The notes under the pieces are model-generated. The model worked only from the letters and a program-made list of their open reading frames with translations. It made no database searches and was not told the origin of the DNA. Shown piece by piece: positions 8,835 through 17,384 of a stretch of 61,023 nucleotides of DNA. Every line of letters begins with the position of its first letter. Position 1 is the first letter of the stretch. The stretch comes from an uncultured Eubacteriales bacterium (GTDB lineage: Bacteria > Bacillota > Clostridia > Lachnospirales > Lachnospiraceae): NCBI GenBank assembly GCA_900548855.1, contig URMF01000017.1, forward strand, positions 1 to 61,023, given 5' to 3'. Both the position numbers and the translations under genes were made by a program.

Positions 8835-10218
8835 CGACAATAGAATAGTGGAATGTGAGGAGGGCGAATCTATTTATCAGGTATTAGCGGATAGTGGGTT
8901 CGCTTTTCTTGGCAATTGTGGAGGGAAAGGAATCTGTAAAAGGTGTTTTGTAGATGTTGGAAAATGGACATTACCTGGTGAAAAAGCCTGTCCTTCTGAG
9001 CGAAAGAGAGTTCTTGCCTGTGAATATAAAATACAGAACAATATTTTCGTATATACCGGAAATTTGTGGCAGTATACAGGCAATGACAAGCGTATAGACC
9101 AAGACAGGATTCCGGAAGAAGCGGTAACTGTGAAATGTGAAAATGTAGGTGTGGCAGTTGACTTAGGCTCTACTACGATAGCAGTAAGCTGTATGGATTT
9201 AAACCGTAAAGAAGAGCTTACGGCATTTTCTTTTGCGAATCCGCAATATGCTTATGGAGCGGATGTGATTTCCAGAATTCACTTCTGCATAGAGAAAAAA
9301 GGGAACCTCTTATTGCTGGAACAGGCAGTCAGACAGACTCTTAAAGAACGATTAAAGAAAAAGCTGGGGGCATTATATCCGAACATCCGGGGAATTGTAT
9401 ATAATGGCAATACAACCATGCTTCATATTCTCCGGGGATTTTCGGTGGAAGGTCTTTCAAAATCACCATTTTCTCCTGTAAGCACCGGTTATGAAGAAAC
9501 AGAGGAAAAGGGAATAAAGACTATTTTTCCACCGGGATTCTCTGCTTTTGTCGGTGCGGATATCTTAACCGGGGCAGAGTTTTTGGAAATGGGAAAAGAA
9601 CAGAAATTTGATTTTCTGATTGATTTGGGAACCAATGGGGAAATGCTTCTGTTAAATAGGGAATGTGGTTATGCTACGGCTACAGCCTGCGGTCCGGTAT
9701 TTGATTCGGTTATAACAGGGGCTGCTTATGGAAGTGAAAGTATGAAAGCAATTGCAAACTGCGTTAAAAGGCGGCTGGTGGATACTACCGGAAGAATTGC
9801 AAAACCGTATTTTGATAAAGGGATTGAAATTGATAAAGAATTTGTCATTAAACAGGATAATATACGGGATTTCCAGCTTGCAAAGGGTGCTATATATGCC
9901 GGAATCCAGTGCCTTTTAAAAAAAGCGGATGTAACGGCTGATAAAATAGCAAATGTGTATATCAGCGGCGGGCTTGGTTTTAATATGGATATCAGAGATG
10001 CGTTTACCGTGAAAATGCTGCCAAAGGAATTTACCGGTAAAATCAGGATTAGCGGCAATTCCTCTTTAGAAGGAGCTAAAAAATTACTGGTGGCAGACCA
10101 GGGAGAGCAGCAGAAGATTATTTCAGAGTATGAAGCAATAAAAAAGCGTACAGTCAGCTTTGAACTGGCAGACCTTGATATGTTTCAGGAAACCTATATG
10201 CAGTCTCTTAATTTTTGA
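8806..10218 (+). CDS. Ferredoxin-domain ASKHA protein (RACo-like, DUF4445)
   Basis: The N-terminus is a plant-type [2Fe-2S] ferredoxin domain with cysteines C38, C44, C47 and C72 in the C-x5-C-x2-C...C pattern. After a short linker comes an ASKHA ATPase fold with DLGSTT and DLGTNGE phosphate loops. Proteins of this build (RACo) reductively reactivate corrinoid methyltransferases using ATP. At about 470 residues it is shorter than characterised RACo proteins of 600 or more. I choose TTG 8806 (AAGGGA upstream) because it starts exactly at the ferredoxin domain. It overlaps the end of ilvA by 29 bases, so the two are probably translationally coupled. No corrinoid protein is nearby, so the substrate is unknown. 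Confidence 0.8.
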   Translation: MRKIQKVFINDNRIVECEEGESIYQVLADSGFAFLGNCGGKGICKRCFVDVGKWTLPGEKACPSERKRVLACEYKIQNNIFVYTGNLWQYTGNDKRIDQDRIPEEAVTVKCENVGVAVDLGSTTIAVSCMDLNRKEELTAFSFANPQYAYGADVISRIHFCIEKKGNLLLLEQAVRQTLKERLKKKLGALYPNIRGIVYNGNTTMLHILRGFSVEGLSKSPFSPVSTGYEETEEKGIKTIFPPGFSAFVGADILTGAEFLEMGKEQKFDFLIDLGTNGEMLLLNRECGYATATACGPVFDSVITGAAYGSESMKAIANCVKRRLVDTTGRIAKPYFDKGIEIDKEFVIKQDNIRDFQLAKGAIYAGIQCLLKKADVTADKIANVYISGGLGFNMDIRDAFTVKMLPKEFTGKIRISGNSSLEGAKKLLVADQGEQQKIISEYEAIKKRTVSFELADLDMFQETYMQSLNF

Positions 10219-10290
10219 AACCGCACGTTGTAAAAATGTAACAAATATGTTTTCCGGACCGTTTGCACAACTCACATTTTGAAGTCAAAT

Positions 10291-10308
10291 AGCCATGCAA
10301 GCATGGCT
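10291..10308. repeat. Perfect palindrome in the spacer after the ASKHA gene
   Basis: AGCCATGC and GCATGGCT form a perfect 16-base inverted repeat around a two-base centre, or a 7-bp hairpin with a CAAG loop. It lies in a 166-base spacer (10219-10384) with no gene. There is no T-run, so it is not a standard terminator. The core GCCATGC/GCATGGC also occurs in the repeat spacer at 21505-21738. Confidence 0.55.
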
Positions 10309-10384
10309 GCTTGGCTCGTTGCCTGCGGAAATAAAGAGTTTCGCAATTGTCTAATCTAGGTAATATATGGAAGGGAGTTTTTAT

Positions 10385-12214
10385 ATGAATATACCGAGAC
10401 AGTTTTATGGAATTAATTATATATCAAAACTTTTCAGCAATTTTCAGGACACAGAATTGTCGGAATATCCAAAACTGGAATTTCATGAAATAGAGGATGT
10501 AATGGAAGTTCCTTTGGAAAAGAAAGATACATTTTTTCTTGGGATAAATGCAGGAAGATTGTCTAATCTTTTAAGAAGACTTGTGTCTGACAGACTTTGC
10601 GCCCTTGACGGTTTTGCTGTCGCAAGAGGTGAGAATGTCATTTTGTCTGGTTATCGTCCACCCTATAGCGCAGAGCTTCCGCATATTACAAATTCTACCT
10701 GTAAAACGGTAGTTGCAATCGGAATTATGTTTGCAATGTCTGATGGTTTATTAACGGAGGATGATACAGTTTTATCCTTTTTCCCAGAGTATGAAACCAT
10801 GTTGACACCGAAATATGTAAGACAGATGACAGTAAAACATCTGCTTACCATGACATCTGGAACAAAATGCAATGAAACCACATCCGTTGTAGAAACAAAC
10901 TGGGTAAAGGCATTTTTACTGACAGACTGCCAGGATGAACCGGGAACCCGGTTTGTATATAATAGCATGAATACGTATATGTTATCAGCCATTCTTACAA
11001 AGGCTACCGGAAAGAGTGTAACAGAATACTTAAAGAAACGATTCTTTTCCCCACTGGGAATAAACCACATTAAATGGGAGTTATGTCCTATGGGAATTGA
11101 ACGGGGCGGCTGGGGGCTTCATATTTCCCTGGAAGGAATGCTGAAAATCGGCATGTTTCTCGCAAATGACGGAGCATTTCATGGGAAACAGCTGATTTCG
11201 CCATCCTATATCCGCAGGATGAAGGACAGCAACATACCACAGGATGCGGATGCCCTTGCTACCGGTTACGGTTACCAGCTCTGGCATCTGCCAAAAGGTC
11301 TCTATATGTTGAGTGGAATGTATGGACAGCACGTTATCATTGATGAAAAACACAAACTGGTAGTGGCAACCAATGCCCACAGCAACAGAATGTTTCCGGA
11401 TTCCGTACTGGTCAAAAATATTATAGAGTGTATAACGGATAACAGACTTTATAAGCCGGAATTAAGAGTAAAGGAGCTGGGGGCACATCATAAGCTGATG
11501 CAGGAATTTCAGGCATTTTGTAAGGGCTGGCGGTTTCCAGGAGAAACAAAGGAAGCCCCCCTTATACTTTACGCCCTGAAACAGAAAAAACGGATGGAAC
11601 TGGAAAGGGAAAAGCTGCAGAATACATTTTCATATTTTGATGGAAAACGTCTGCATATTGACCAGGCTGCGATTAAACTGTTTCCGTATATGCTTCAGGG
11701 AATGTACCAGTGCCCTCCTTTTGTTGTTACCGATATCGCCTTCCGAAAGGAAGAAAATTTTATCAGGCTGTGCTTTTATAAGGAACGGAATAAAAGGGAT
11801 GCCAAAAAAAGAGAGCGCCTTATTATAGAGGCAGGTTATTGCGAGTACCGTCACCAGACTATAACAATCGGGCAGGATGAAAAAGAGCTTGCTGTAAAGG
11901 CATATCCGTCAACGGATGAAGACGGACATCTGGTTATTATGCTGGATATTGTTTTTCCGGCAGCAGGCTTCAGCCGGCTGATTAAATTTTTCCTTTTAGG
12001 TGACCGTATCGGAATCGAGTGCCAGGAGTATCCTGACATGCGGGCAATCGTGGAACAGGTAATTTACGGAGATGCGGTTATTGCCGGAAACACAATTGAC
12101 CTAACCAATAAGTTGCCGGAAAGCATACGGGTATTTGTGGAACATAAAGTGGAACCCCGGGTTAACGCTTATTTTGCCATGGACAGAAAAAATAAAAGCG
12201 AAAGCAAGGTATGA
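10385..12214 (+). CDS. Serine hydrolase, beta-lactamase (class C/PBP4*) fold, with extra C-terminal domain
   Basis: The SxxK motif is STCK at residues 104-107 and the second-motif tyrosine is Y192 in VYNS, as in class C beta-lactamase-like esterases and peptidases. A GQH segment followed by a hydrophobic strand occupies the place of the third motif. There is no signal peptide, so it is probably cytoplasmic, which argues against a true antibiotic beta-lactamase. After about residue 370 a roughly 240-residue domain of unknown role follows, giving 609 residues in total. ATG 10385 is preferred because AAGGGAG (10371-10377) is ideally spaced. The substrate is unknown. Confidence 0.75.
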   Translation: MNIPRQFYGINYISKLFSNFQDTELSEYPKLEFHEIEDVMEVPLEKKDTFFLGINAGRLSNLLRRLVSDRLCALDGFAVARGENVILSGYRPPYSAELPHITNSTCKTVVAIGIMFAMSDGLLTEDDTVLSFFPEYETMLTPKYVRQMTVKHLLTMTSGTKCNETTSVVETNWVKAFLLTDCQDEPGTRFVYNSMNTYMLSAILTKATGKSVTEYLKKRFFSPLGINHIKWELCPMGIERGGWGLHISLEGMLKIGMFLANDGAFHGKQLISPSYIRRMKDSNIPQDADALATGYGYQLWHLPKGLYMLSGMYGQHVIIDEKHKLVVATNAHSNRMFPDSVLVKNIIECITDNRLYKPELRVKELGAHHKLMQEFQAFCKGWRFPGETKEAPLILYALKQKKRMELEREKLQNTFSYFDGKRLHIDQAAIKLFPYMLQGMYQCPPFVVTDIAFRKEENFIRLCFYKERNKRDAKKRERLIIEAGYCEYRHQTITIGQDEKELAVKAYPSTDEDGHLVIMLDIVFPAAGFSRLIKFFLLGDRIGIECQEYPDMRAIVEQVIYGDAVIAGNTIDLTNKLPESIRVFVEHKVEPRVNAYFAMDRKNKSESKV

Positions 12215-12228
12215 CGCAGGATTGGCTA

Positions 12229-12258
12229 TTGAAACAATAATCCAACGTATGGTATAAT
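12229..12258 (+). promoter_or_regulatory. Promoter for the metallo-hydrolase gene
   Basis: TTGAAA (12229-12234), an 18-base spacer and a perfect TATAAT (12253-12258) form a good sigma-A promoter. The 5' untranslated region would be about 105 bases and contains two competing hairpins at 12277-12311. Confidence 0.65.
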
Positions 12259-12276
12259 ACTTTCGTTTGAGTTGCC

Positions 12277-12311
12277 GAGCATATGAAAAAATGCTCCGGT
12301 GGACCATTTTT
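12277..12311 (+). promoter_or_regulatory. Two mutually exclusive hairpins in the walJ-like leader
   Basis: GAGCAT (12277-12282) can pair with ATGCTC (12291-12296). Alternatively AAAAATG (12287-12293) pairs with CATTTTT (12305-12311), with an inner TCC/GGA pair (12295-12297 with 12301-12303). The second form has a U-rich 3' arm and resembles a weak terminator. The arms overlap, so only one can form at a time. The pairing is read from the sequence; a regulatory role is inferred. Confidence 0.3.
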
Positions 12312-12369
12312 GAATAAACGTAAGAGAATATGTATGGCAGCTTCCATACGGAATACAGGAGATACAGAA

Positions 12370-13167
12370 ATGAGACTTTGCAGTTTATATAGCGGAAGCA
12401 GTGGTAATTCCATATATGTGGGTTCCGATAATACCCATATATTGATTGATGTGGGCGTCAGCGCAAAAAAAATAACCGAAGGACTTCACAATCTTTCCAT
12501 TAAACCGGAAGAGCTGGATGCCATTCTGATTACCCATGAACATTCTGACCATATTGCAGGTCTCGGTGTTTTTCTTCGCAAATATGGGATTCCCGTCTAT
12601 GGCACCAGTAAAACCCTGGAAGCAGTGAGCCGGTATAAGAATCTGGGTAAAGTGGATTACGGCCTGTTCCATGGCATTGAACCGGAGGAAAGCTTTCAGA
12701 TTGAAGATTTGTGGGTGAAGCCCGTCAGTACCTGGCATGATGCGGCAGACCCTGTATGCTATACACTGACAGACGGCAATAAGAAGGTCTCTGTTGCAAC
12801 GGATTTAGGTGATTTCAATGAACATATTGTAGATGCCCTTTCTGGAGCGGATGCTATGCTGATTGAGGCAAATCATGACGTCCGCATGCTGGAGGTGGGA
12901 CCCTATCCCTATCCGTTAAAGCAGCGCATTTTAAGCAAGAGAGGACATCTATCCAACGAGCGGGGCGGACAGCTTGTAAGAGCCCTCTTAAATGACCATA
13001 TAAAAGGAATTTACCTGGGACATTTGAGCAAGGAAAATAATTATCCGGAGCTTGCCTTTGAGGCAGTAAAGGCAGAGCTTTTTGGCAATGCCTACAGCAA
13101 TGATTACAGAGATTTTAATATGATGGTGGCAAGCAGGGAGCAATGCTCCACGTTGATTGAATGCTGA
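12370..13167 (+). CDS. MBL-fold metallo-hydrolase, WalJ/YycJ type
   Basis: The metal-binding motif HEHSDH is at residues 56-61, preceded by the SGSSGNS start typical of the YycJ/WalJ family. In Bacillales that family sits beside the walRK cell-wall regulators and has been proposed to be a 5'-3' exonuclease involved in DNA or cell-wall homeostasis. No walRK genes are seen here. The ATG at 12370 is supported by AGGAG (12357-12361). A longer reading from 12283 would run through the leader hairpins and add 29 residues with no family match. The product has 265 residues. Confidence 0.82.
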   Translation: MRLCSLYSGSSGNSIYVGSDNTHILIDVGVSAKKITEGLHNLSIKPEELDAILITHEHSDHIAGLGVFLRKYGIPVYGTSKTLEAVSRYKNLGKVDYGLFHGIEPEESFQIEDLWVKPVSTWHDAADPVCYTLTDGNKKVSVATDLGDFNEHIVDALSGADAMLIEANHDVRMLEVGPYPYPLKQRILSKRGHLSNERGGQLVRALLNDHIKGIYLGHLSKENNYPELAFEAVKAELFGNAYSNDYRDFNMMVASREQCSTLIEC

Positions 13168-13256
13168 CAGGTGTAAAAAAATCCGGATTAGCGATATCGC
13201 ATAGTGAATATAAATATAGAATGGTAAGAAACCATCGAAAAAAGGAGTATAGGATT

Positions 13257-13529
13257 ATGAAAAAAACAGTAATTTCAGTAGTAGGAAAAGACAAAGTAGG
13301 TATTATTTTTAACGTGTGCAAATACCTTGCAGGCAACCAGATTAATATTCTGGATATTGCACAGACCATCGTACAGGACTGGTTTAACATGATTATGATT
13401 GTAAATATTCAGGATTCCAATAAAGATTTTGCAACCATTGCTTCTGAGCTTAAGCAGATTGGCGATGAGATTGGTGTCAACATTACCCTGCAACAGGAAG
13501 AAATCTTTGACATGATGCACAGATTATAA
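13257..13529 (+). CDS. ACT domain protein, UPF0237
   Basis: This 90-residue stand-alone ACT domain begins KKTVISVVGKDKVGII, which is characteristic of UPF0237. Such domains usually bind small ligands, often amino acids. ATG 13257 follows AAAGGAG (13241-13247), and the ORF upstream of it has no family similarity. It is followed after 24 bases by the UPF0210 gene. The two families are neighbours in many Firmicutes, so this one is the likely sensor or regulatory subunit of that partner. The ligand is not known to me. Confidence 0.85.
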   Translation: MKKTVISVVGKDKVGIIFNVCKYLAGNQINILDIAQTIVQDWFNMIMIVNIQDSNKDFATIASELKQIGDEIGVNITLQQEEIFDMMHRL

Positions 13530-13553
13530 TAGAAAAAGTAAGAGGATAAAGCT

Positions 13554-14918
13554 ATGATTAATATGAATGAAGTAATGGAAACGAATGCAATGATTCATGA
13601 AGAAAATCTCGATGTTCGCACAATTACCATGGGGATTTCTTTATTGGACTGTATTTCAGAGGATTTAAAGACTACCTGTAATAAGGTATATGAGAAGATT
13701 ACCACATCTGCAAAGGATTTGGTGAAGGTTGGTAAAGATTTAGAGATGGAATTTGGTATTCCAATCGTAAATAAAAGAATCTCTCTGACTCCAATTGCAA
13801 TGGTTGGCAGTGCCTGCTGTAAGTCCAGTACGGATTATGTGGAAATTGCAAAAACCCTGGATGAAGCAGCAAAGAAGGTGGGAGTTAATTTTATCGGCGG
13901 TTATTCGGCGCTGGTTTCCAAGGGAATGACCCAGTATGATGAAATGCTGATTCGTTCTATCCCGGAGGCGCTTAATGTTACAGAATATGTCTGCAGCAGT
14001 GTAAATGTAGGTTCTACCAAAACCGGTATCAATATGGATGCTGTGAAACTGATTGGTGAAATAGTAAAGGAAAGTGCTGAGCTTACTGCGGATAGAGATT
14101 GTATTGGACCTGCTAAGTTTGTAGTATTTTGTAATGCTCCGGATGATAACCCATTTATGGCTGGAGCCTTCCACGGTGTGACAGAGGCAGACCGTATCAT
14201 CAATGTAGGTGTATCCGGTCCGGGCGTTGTAAAACGTGCACTAGAGCAGGTCCGGGGAGAGAATTTCGAGATGCTCTGTGAAACCATTAAGAAAACAGCC
14301 TTTAAGGTAACCCGTGTTGGGCAGTTAGTTGCAAAGGAAGCTTCTAAGCGCCTCGGTGTACCTTTTGGAATTATTGATTTATCTCTTGCCCCGACACCGG
14401 CGGTTGGCGACAGTGTAGGGGAGATTTTGGAAGAAATCGGTCTGGAATATGCAGGTGCACCCGGTACAACGGCAGCCCTTGCTTTATTAAATGACCAGGT
14501 AAAGAAGGGCGGTGTTATGGCATCTTCTTATGTAGGTGGTCTTAGTGGTGCATTTATTCCGGTTTCAGAAGACCAGAGAATGATTGATGCGGCAACCTGT
14601 GGTGCCCTTACCTTAGAGAAATTAGAGGCAATGACCTGCGTCTGTTCGGTAGGTCTTGACATGATTGCAATTCCGGGAAATACCAAAGCAACCACAATTT
14701 CCGGTATCATTGCAGACGAAATGGCAATTGGTATGGTGAACCAGAAAACAACGGCAGTCCGTATCATTCCTGCTGTCGGCAAGAAAGCTGGTGAAACCCT
14801 TGAATTTGGAGGGCTTCTTGGCTATGCACCAATCATGAAGGTGAATGAATACAGCTGTGATGCGTTTATCAACCGTGGAGGACGGATTCCTGCACCAATT
14901 CACAGCTTTAAAAATTAA
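13554..14918 (+). CDS. UPF0210/PFL-family protein (DUF711)
   Basis: The 454-residue protein has the UPF0210 opening (VMETN..IHEENLDVRTITMGISLLDC) and the family's long glycine-rich C-terminal half. Structural work on the family shows a pyruvate-formate-lyase-like fold, but no established reaction is known to me. It has no glycyl radical motif that I can see. The start has an AAGAGGAT site. It forms a two-gene unit with the ACT protein upstream, and a terminator follows its stop. Confidence 0.85.
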   Translation: MINMNEVMETNAMIHEENLDVRTITMGISLLDCISEDLKTTCNKVYEKITTSAKDLVKVGKDLEMEFGIPIVNKRISLTPIAMVGSACCKSSTDYVEIAKTLDEAAKKVGVNFIGGYSALVSKGMTQYDEMLIRSIPEALNVTEYVCSSVNVGSTKTGINMDAVKLIGEIVKESAELTADRDCIGPAKFVVFCNAPDDNPFMAGAFHGVTEADRIINVGVSGPGVVKRALEQVRGENFEMLCETIKKTAFKVTRVGQLVAKEASKRLGVPFGIIDLSLAPTPAVGDSVGEILEEIGLEYAGAPGTTAALALLNDQVKKGGVMASSYVGGLSGAFIPVSEDQRMIDAATCGALTLEKLEAMTCVCSVGLDMIAIPGNTKATTISGIIADEMAIGMVNQKTTAVRIIPAVGKKAGETLEFGGLLGYAPIMKVNEYSCDAFINRGGRIPAPIHSFKN

Positions 14919-14952
14919 TTGACTGGGAAATTCAATGGATATGATATAGTTT

Positions 14953-14982
14953 AGCTCTGTCATGAACAGGGCTTTTCTATTT
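14953..14982 (+). terminator. Rho-independent terminator after the UPF0210 gene
   Basis: AGCTCTGT (14953-14960) pairs with ACAGGGCT (14966-14973), eight pairs including one G-U, around the loop CATGA, followed by TTTCTATTT. An overlapping second hairpin, GGGCTT (14969-14974) with AAGCCC (14985-14990), shares part of the stem. Confidence 0.6.
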
Positions 14983-15075
14983 ATAAGCCCTATTGGAAAT
15001 TAACACAGCATGACAGGAATATAATTTCCCTACCGTATCATATAATGTGGTAAACAAGCTTTTGGAGCGTACCAA

Positions 15076-15471
15076 TTGAACGAGATGTATTCTGAGGTAA
15101 GAGAAGATTTAAGACGCCAGCATGCTATGAATACACAGGAAATTCAGGGAAAAAATATAGACAATTCCTATAAATACGGTTATTATGAATATGATAGAGT
15201 CCAGGGGGATACGAGTGGTGGCACTTCCTGGACATTTCCCTTTAAAGGAAAGATATTATTGTTTCTGCTCTGTGTCATGTTATTTTCCTGCTATCTTTAC
15301 GGAGGACAGGATGTAAAAAAAGGTGCGGTTATGGCATGGAATGACATGCATACCCAGATAACGAAGTTAGAGGAAGAAGAGCCGGCTGTAAAGCAGGCAA
15401 TGCGCTATATGAGAAAGGCTTATGAAGAGGTAAAGGATTTTACCAAAACCTATATAAATGTGGGTGAGTAA
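15076..15471 (+). CDS. Hypothetical one-TM protein
   Basis: I do not recognise this 131-residue protein. The first 57 or so residues are polar, one hydrophobic segment (ILLFLLCVMLFSCYLYGG) lies near residues 58-75, and a Lys/Glu-rich, probably helical tail follows. It begins at TTG 15076, which has GGAG (15064-15067) at the right distance. The ATG nine bases later lacks a site. It lies 47 bases before the radical SAM gene and probably belongs to that operon. Confidence 0.6.
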   Translation: MNEMYSEVREDLRRQHAMNTQEIQGKNIDNSYKYGYYEYDRVQGDTSGGTSWTFPFKGKILLFLLCVMLFSCYLYGGQDVKKGAVMAWNDMHTQITKLEEEEPAVKQAMRYMRKAYEEVKDFTKTYINVGE

Positions 15472-15518
15472 CAGGATAATATTCTTAAAAATATTAAAAC
15501 TGAACTAAAGGAGTAACT

Positions 15519-17384
15519 ATGGCAAAATTAGCACTTTCAGATGAAATTCTGATGGAAATTGAAAAACCGGCACGATATATTGGAAATGAAGTAAATATGG
15601 TAAAAAAGAATCCGGAGGATATAGATATTCGGTTTTGTATGTGTTTTCCGGATGTATACGAGATTGGCATGAGTCATCTGGGAATCCAGATTATCTATGA
15701 TACAATTAATAAAAGAGAGGATGCGTATTGTGAACGTGTGTATTCTCCGTGGCCGGATTTAGATAAAATCATGCGGGAACAGAACATTCCATTATTCTCG
15801 CTGGAAACTCAGACACCGATTAAGAAGTTTGATTTTCTGGGCATTACACTCCAATATGAGATGTGTTATACTAATATTTTGCAGATTTTGGAGCTTTCTG
15901 GTATTCCAATCTGGGCAAAAGAACGTACATTAGAAGATCCGATTGTATTTGGCGGTGGACCATGCAGCTATAATCCAGAACCGATTGCTAATTTTTTTGA
16001 TGTATTTTATATTGGCGAAGGGGAAACACGTTATCATGATGTATTTGAATTATATAAAAAGCTGAGACAGCAGGGAGCCTCCAGAGAGGAAATGCTTTAT
16101 CAGATTTCCAAGATACCGGGAATGTATGTACCTTCCATGTATGAGGTAACCTACAAGGCAGATGGAACAATTGCATCCTTTGAACCAGTCAAGGATGACA
16201 TTCCCCGAAAAATCACAAAGGAGATAGTGCTGGATTTTGACAAAGCGCCATATCCTACAAAGCCGCTGGTGCCGTATATCAAAGCGACCCAGGACCGTGT
16301 AACCCTTGAGATTATGAGGGGCTGCATCCGGGGCTGCCGTTTCTGTCAGGCAGGCATGATTTACCGTCCCACAAGGCAGAAGAATTTAGAGACCTTAAAG
16401 TATTATGCAAAAGAAATGATTCAGTCGACCGGACATGAGGAAATTTCCTTAAGCTCCCTAAGCTCCTCTGATTATGAATGCTTAAAAGAGCTTACCTATT
16501 TTCTGATTGATGAGATTGGCAATAATGATGTGAATATTTCTCTTCCCTCTCTTCGGATTGATGCATTTTCACTGGATGTGATGAAAAAAGTGCAGGATAT
16601 CCGGAAAAGCTCCCTGACCTTTGCACCAGAGGCTGGAACCCAGCGGCTTCGGGATGTCATTAACAAGGGGCTGACGGAAGAGGTCATTTTAAATGGTGCC
16701 ATGCAGGCGTTTAAAGGCGGCTGGAACAAGGTAAAATTTTATTTTATGTTAGGCCTACCTACCGAGACAGCTGAAGACGCAGAAGGGATTCCAAAGCTCT
16801 GCGAAACCGTGGCAGAGGCATATTACACAATCCCAAAGGAAGATCGAAACGGAAAAGTGTCTATTACAGCATCTGCATCCTTTTTTGTACCTAAGCCATT
16901 TACGCCCTTTCAGTGGGCACCAATGCTAGACCCTGAAAGCTATAGGGAGCGCGCCCATCATGTAAAGGATACCTTTCGGAAACAGCTTAACTTTAAATCC
17001 ATGAAATTTACCTATCATGAACCGGATATATCCGCCCTGGAAGGTGTATTTGCAAGAGGAGACAGAAAGCTTTCCAAGGTCATTTATGATGCCTATAAGA
17101 GTGGCTGTATCTTTGATGCCTGGACAGAATTTTTTGATAATGATAAATGGATGGCAGCCTTTGAAAAGAATGATATTTCTATGGCCTTTTACACTACAAG
17201 GGAACGGGATACGGATGAGATTCTGCCTTGGGATTTTATTGATATCGGTGTGACAAAGCGTTTCCTTGCCTCCGAATGGGAAAAGGCAAAACAGGGAATT
17301 GTCACGCCAAACTGCCGTGAAAAGTGCTCCGGCTGCGGGGCTGCTAAATTCGGAGGAGGTGTATGCTTTGAAGGTAAGAATTAA
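15519..17384 (+). CDS. B12-binding-domain radical SAM protein (TIGR03960 family)
   Basis: The radical SAM cluster motif is CIRGCRFC (C-x3-C-x2-C) near residue 268, in the context MRGCIRGCRFCQAG. The N-terminal 200 residues resemble the cobalamin-binding region of this family, although no DxHxxG motif stands out. The C-terminus has an additional CSGCGA cysteine cluster. The length is 621 residues. In Clostridia this gene is consistently next to a DUF2344 gene and RNase G, as here, and the pair's reaction is unknown. The start has an AAAGGAG site. The stop overlaps the DUF2344 start by 17 bases. Confidence 0.87.
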   Translation: MAKLALSDEILMEIEKPARYIGNEVNMVKKNPEDIDIRFCMCFPDVYEIGMSHLGIQIIYDTINKREDAYCERVYSPWPDLDKIMREQNIPLFSLETQTPIKKFDFLGITLQYEMCYTNILQILELSGIPIWAKERTLEDPIVFGGGPCSYNPEPIANFFDVFYIGEGETRYHDVFELYKKLRQQGASREEMLYQISKIPGMYVPSMYEVTYKADGTIASFEPVKDDIPRKITKEIVLDFDKAPYPTKPLVPYIKATQDRVTLEIMRGCIRGCRFCQAGMIYRPTRQKNLETLKYYAKEMIQSTGHEEISLSSLSSSDYECLKELTYFLIDEIGNNDVNISLPSLRIDAFSLDVMKKVQDIRKSSLTFAPEAGTQRLRDVINKGLTEEVILNGAMQAFKGGWNKVKFYFMLGLPTETAEDAEGIPKLCETVAEAYYTIPKEDRNGKVSITASASFFVPKPFTPFQWAPMLDPESYRERAHHVKDTFRKQLNFKSMKFTYHEPDISALEGVFARGDRKLSKVIYDAYKSGCIFDAWTEFFDNDKWMAAFEKNDISMAFYTTRERDTDEILPWDFIDIGVTKRFLASEWEKAKQGIVTPNCREKCSGCGAAKFGGGVCFEGKN

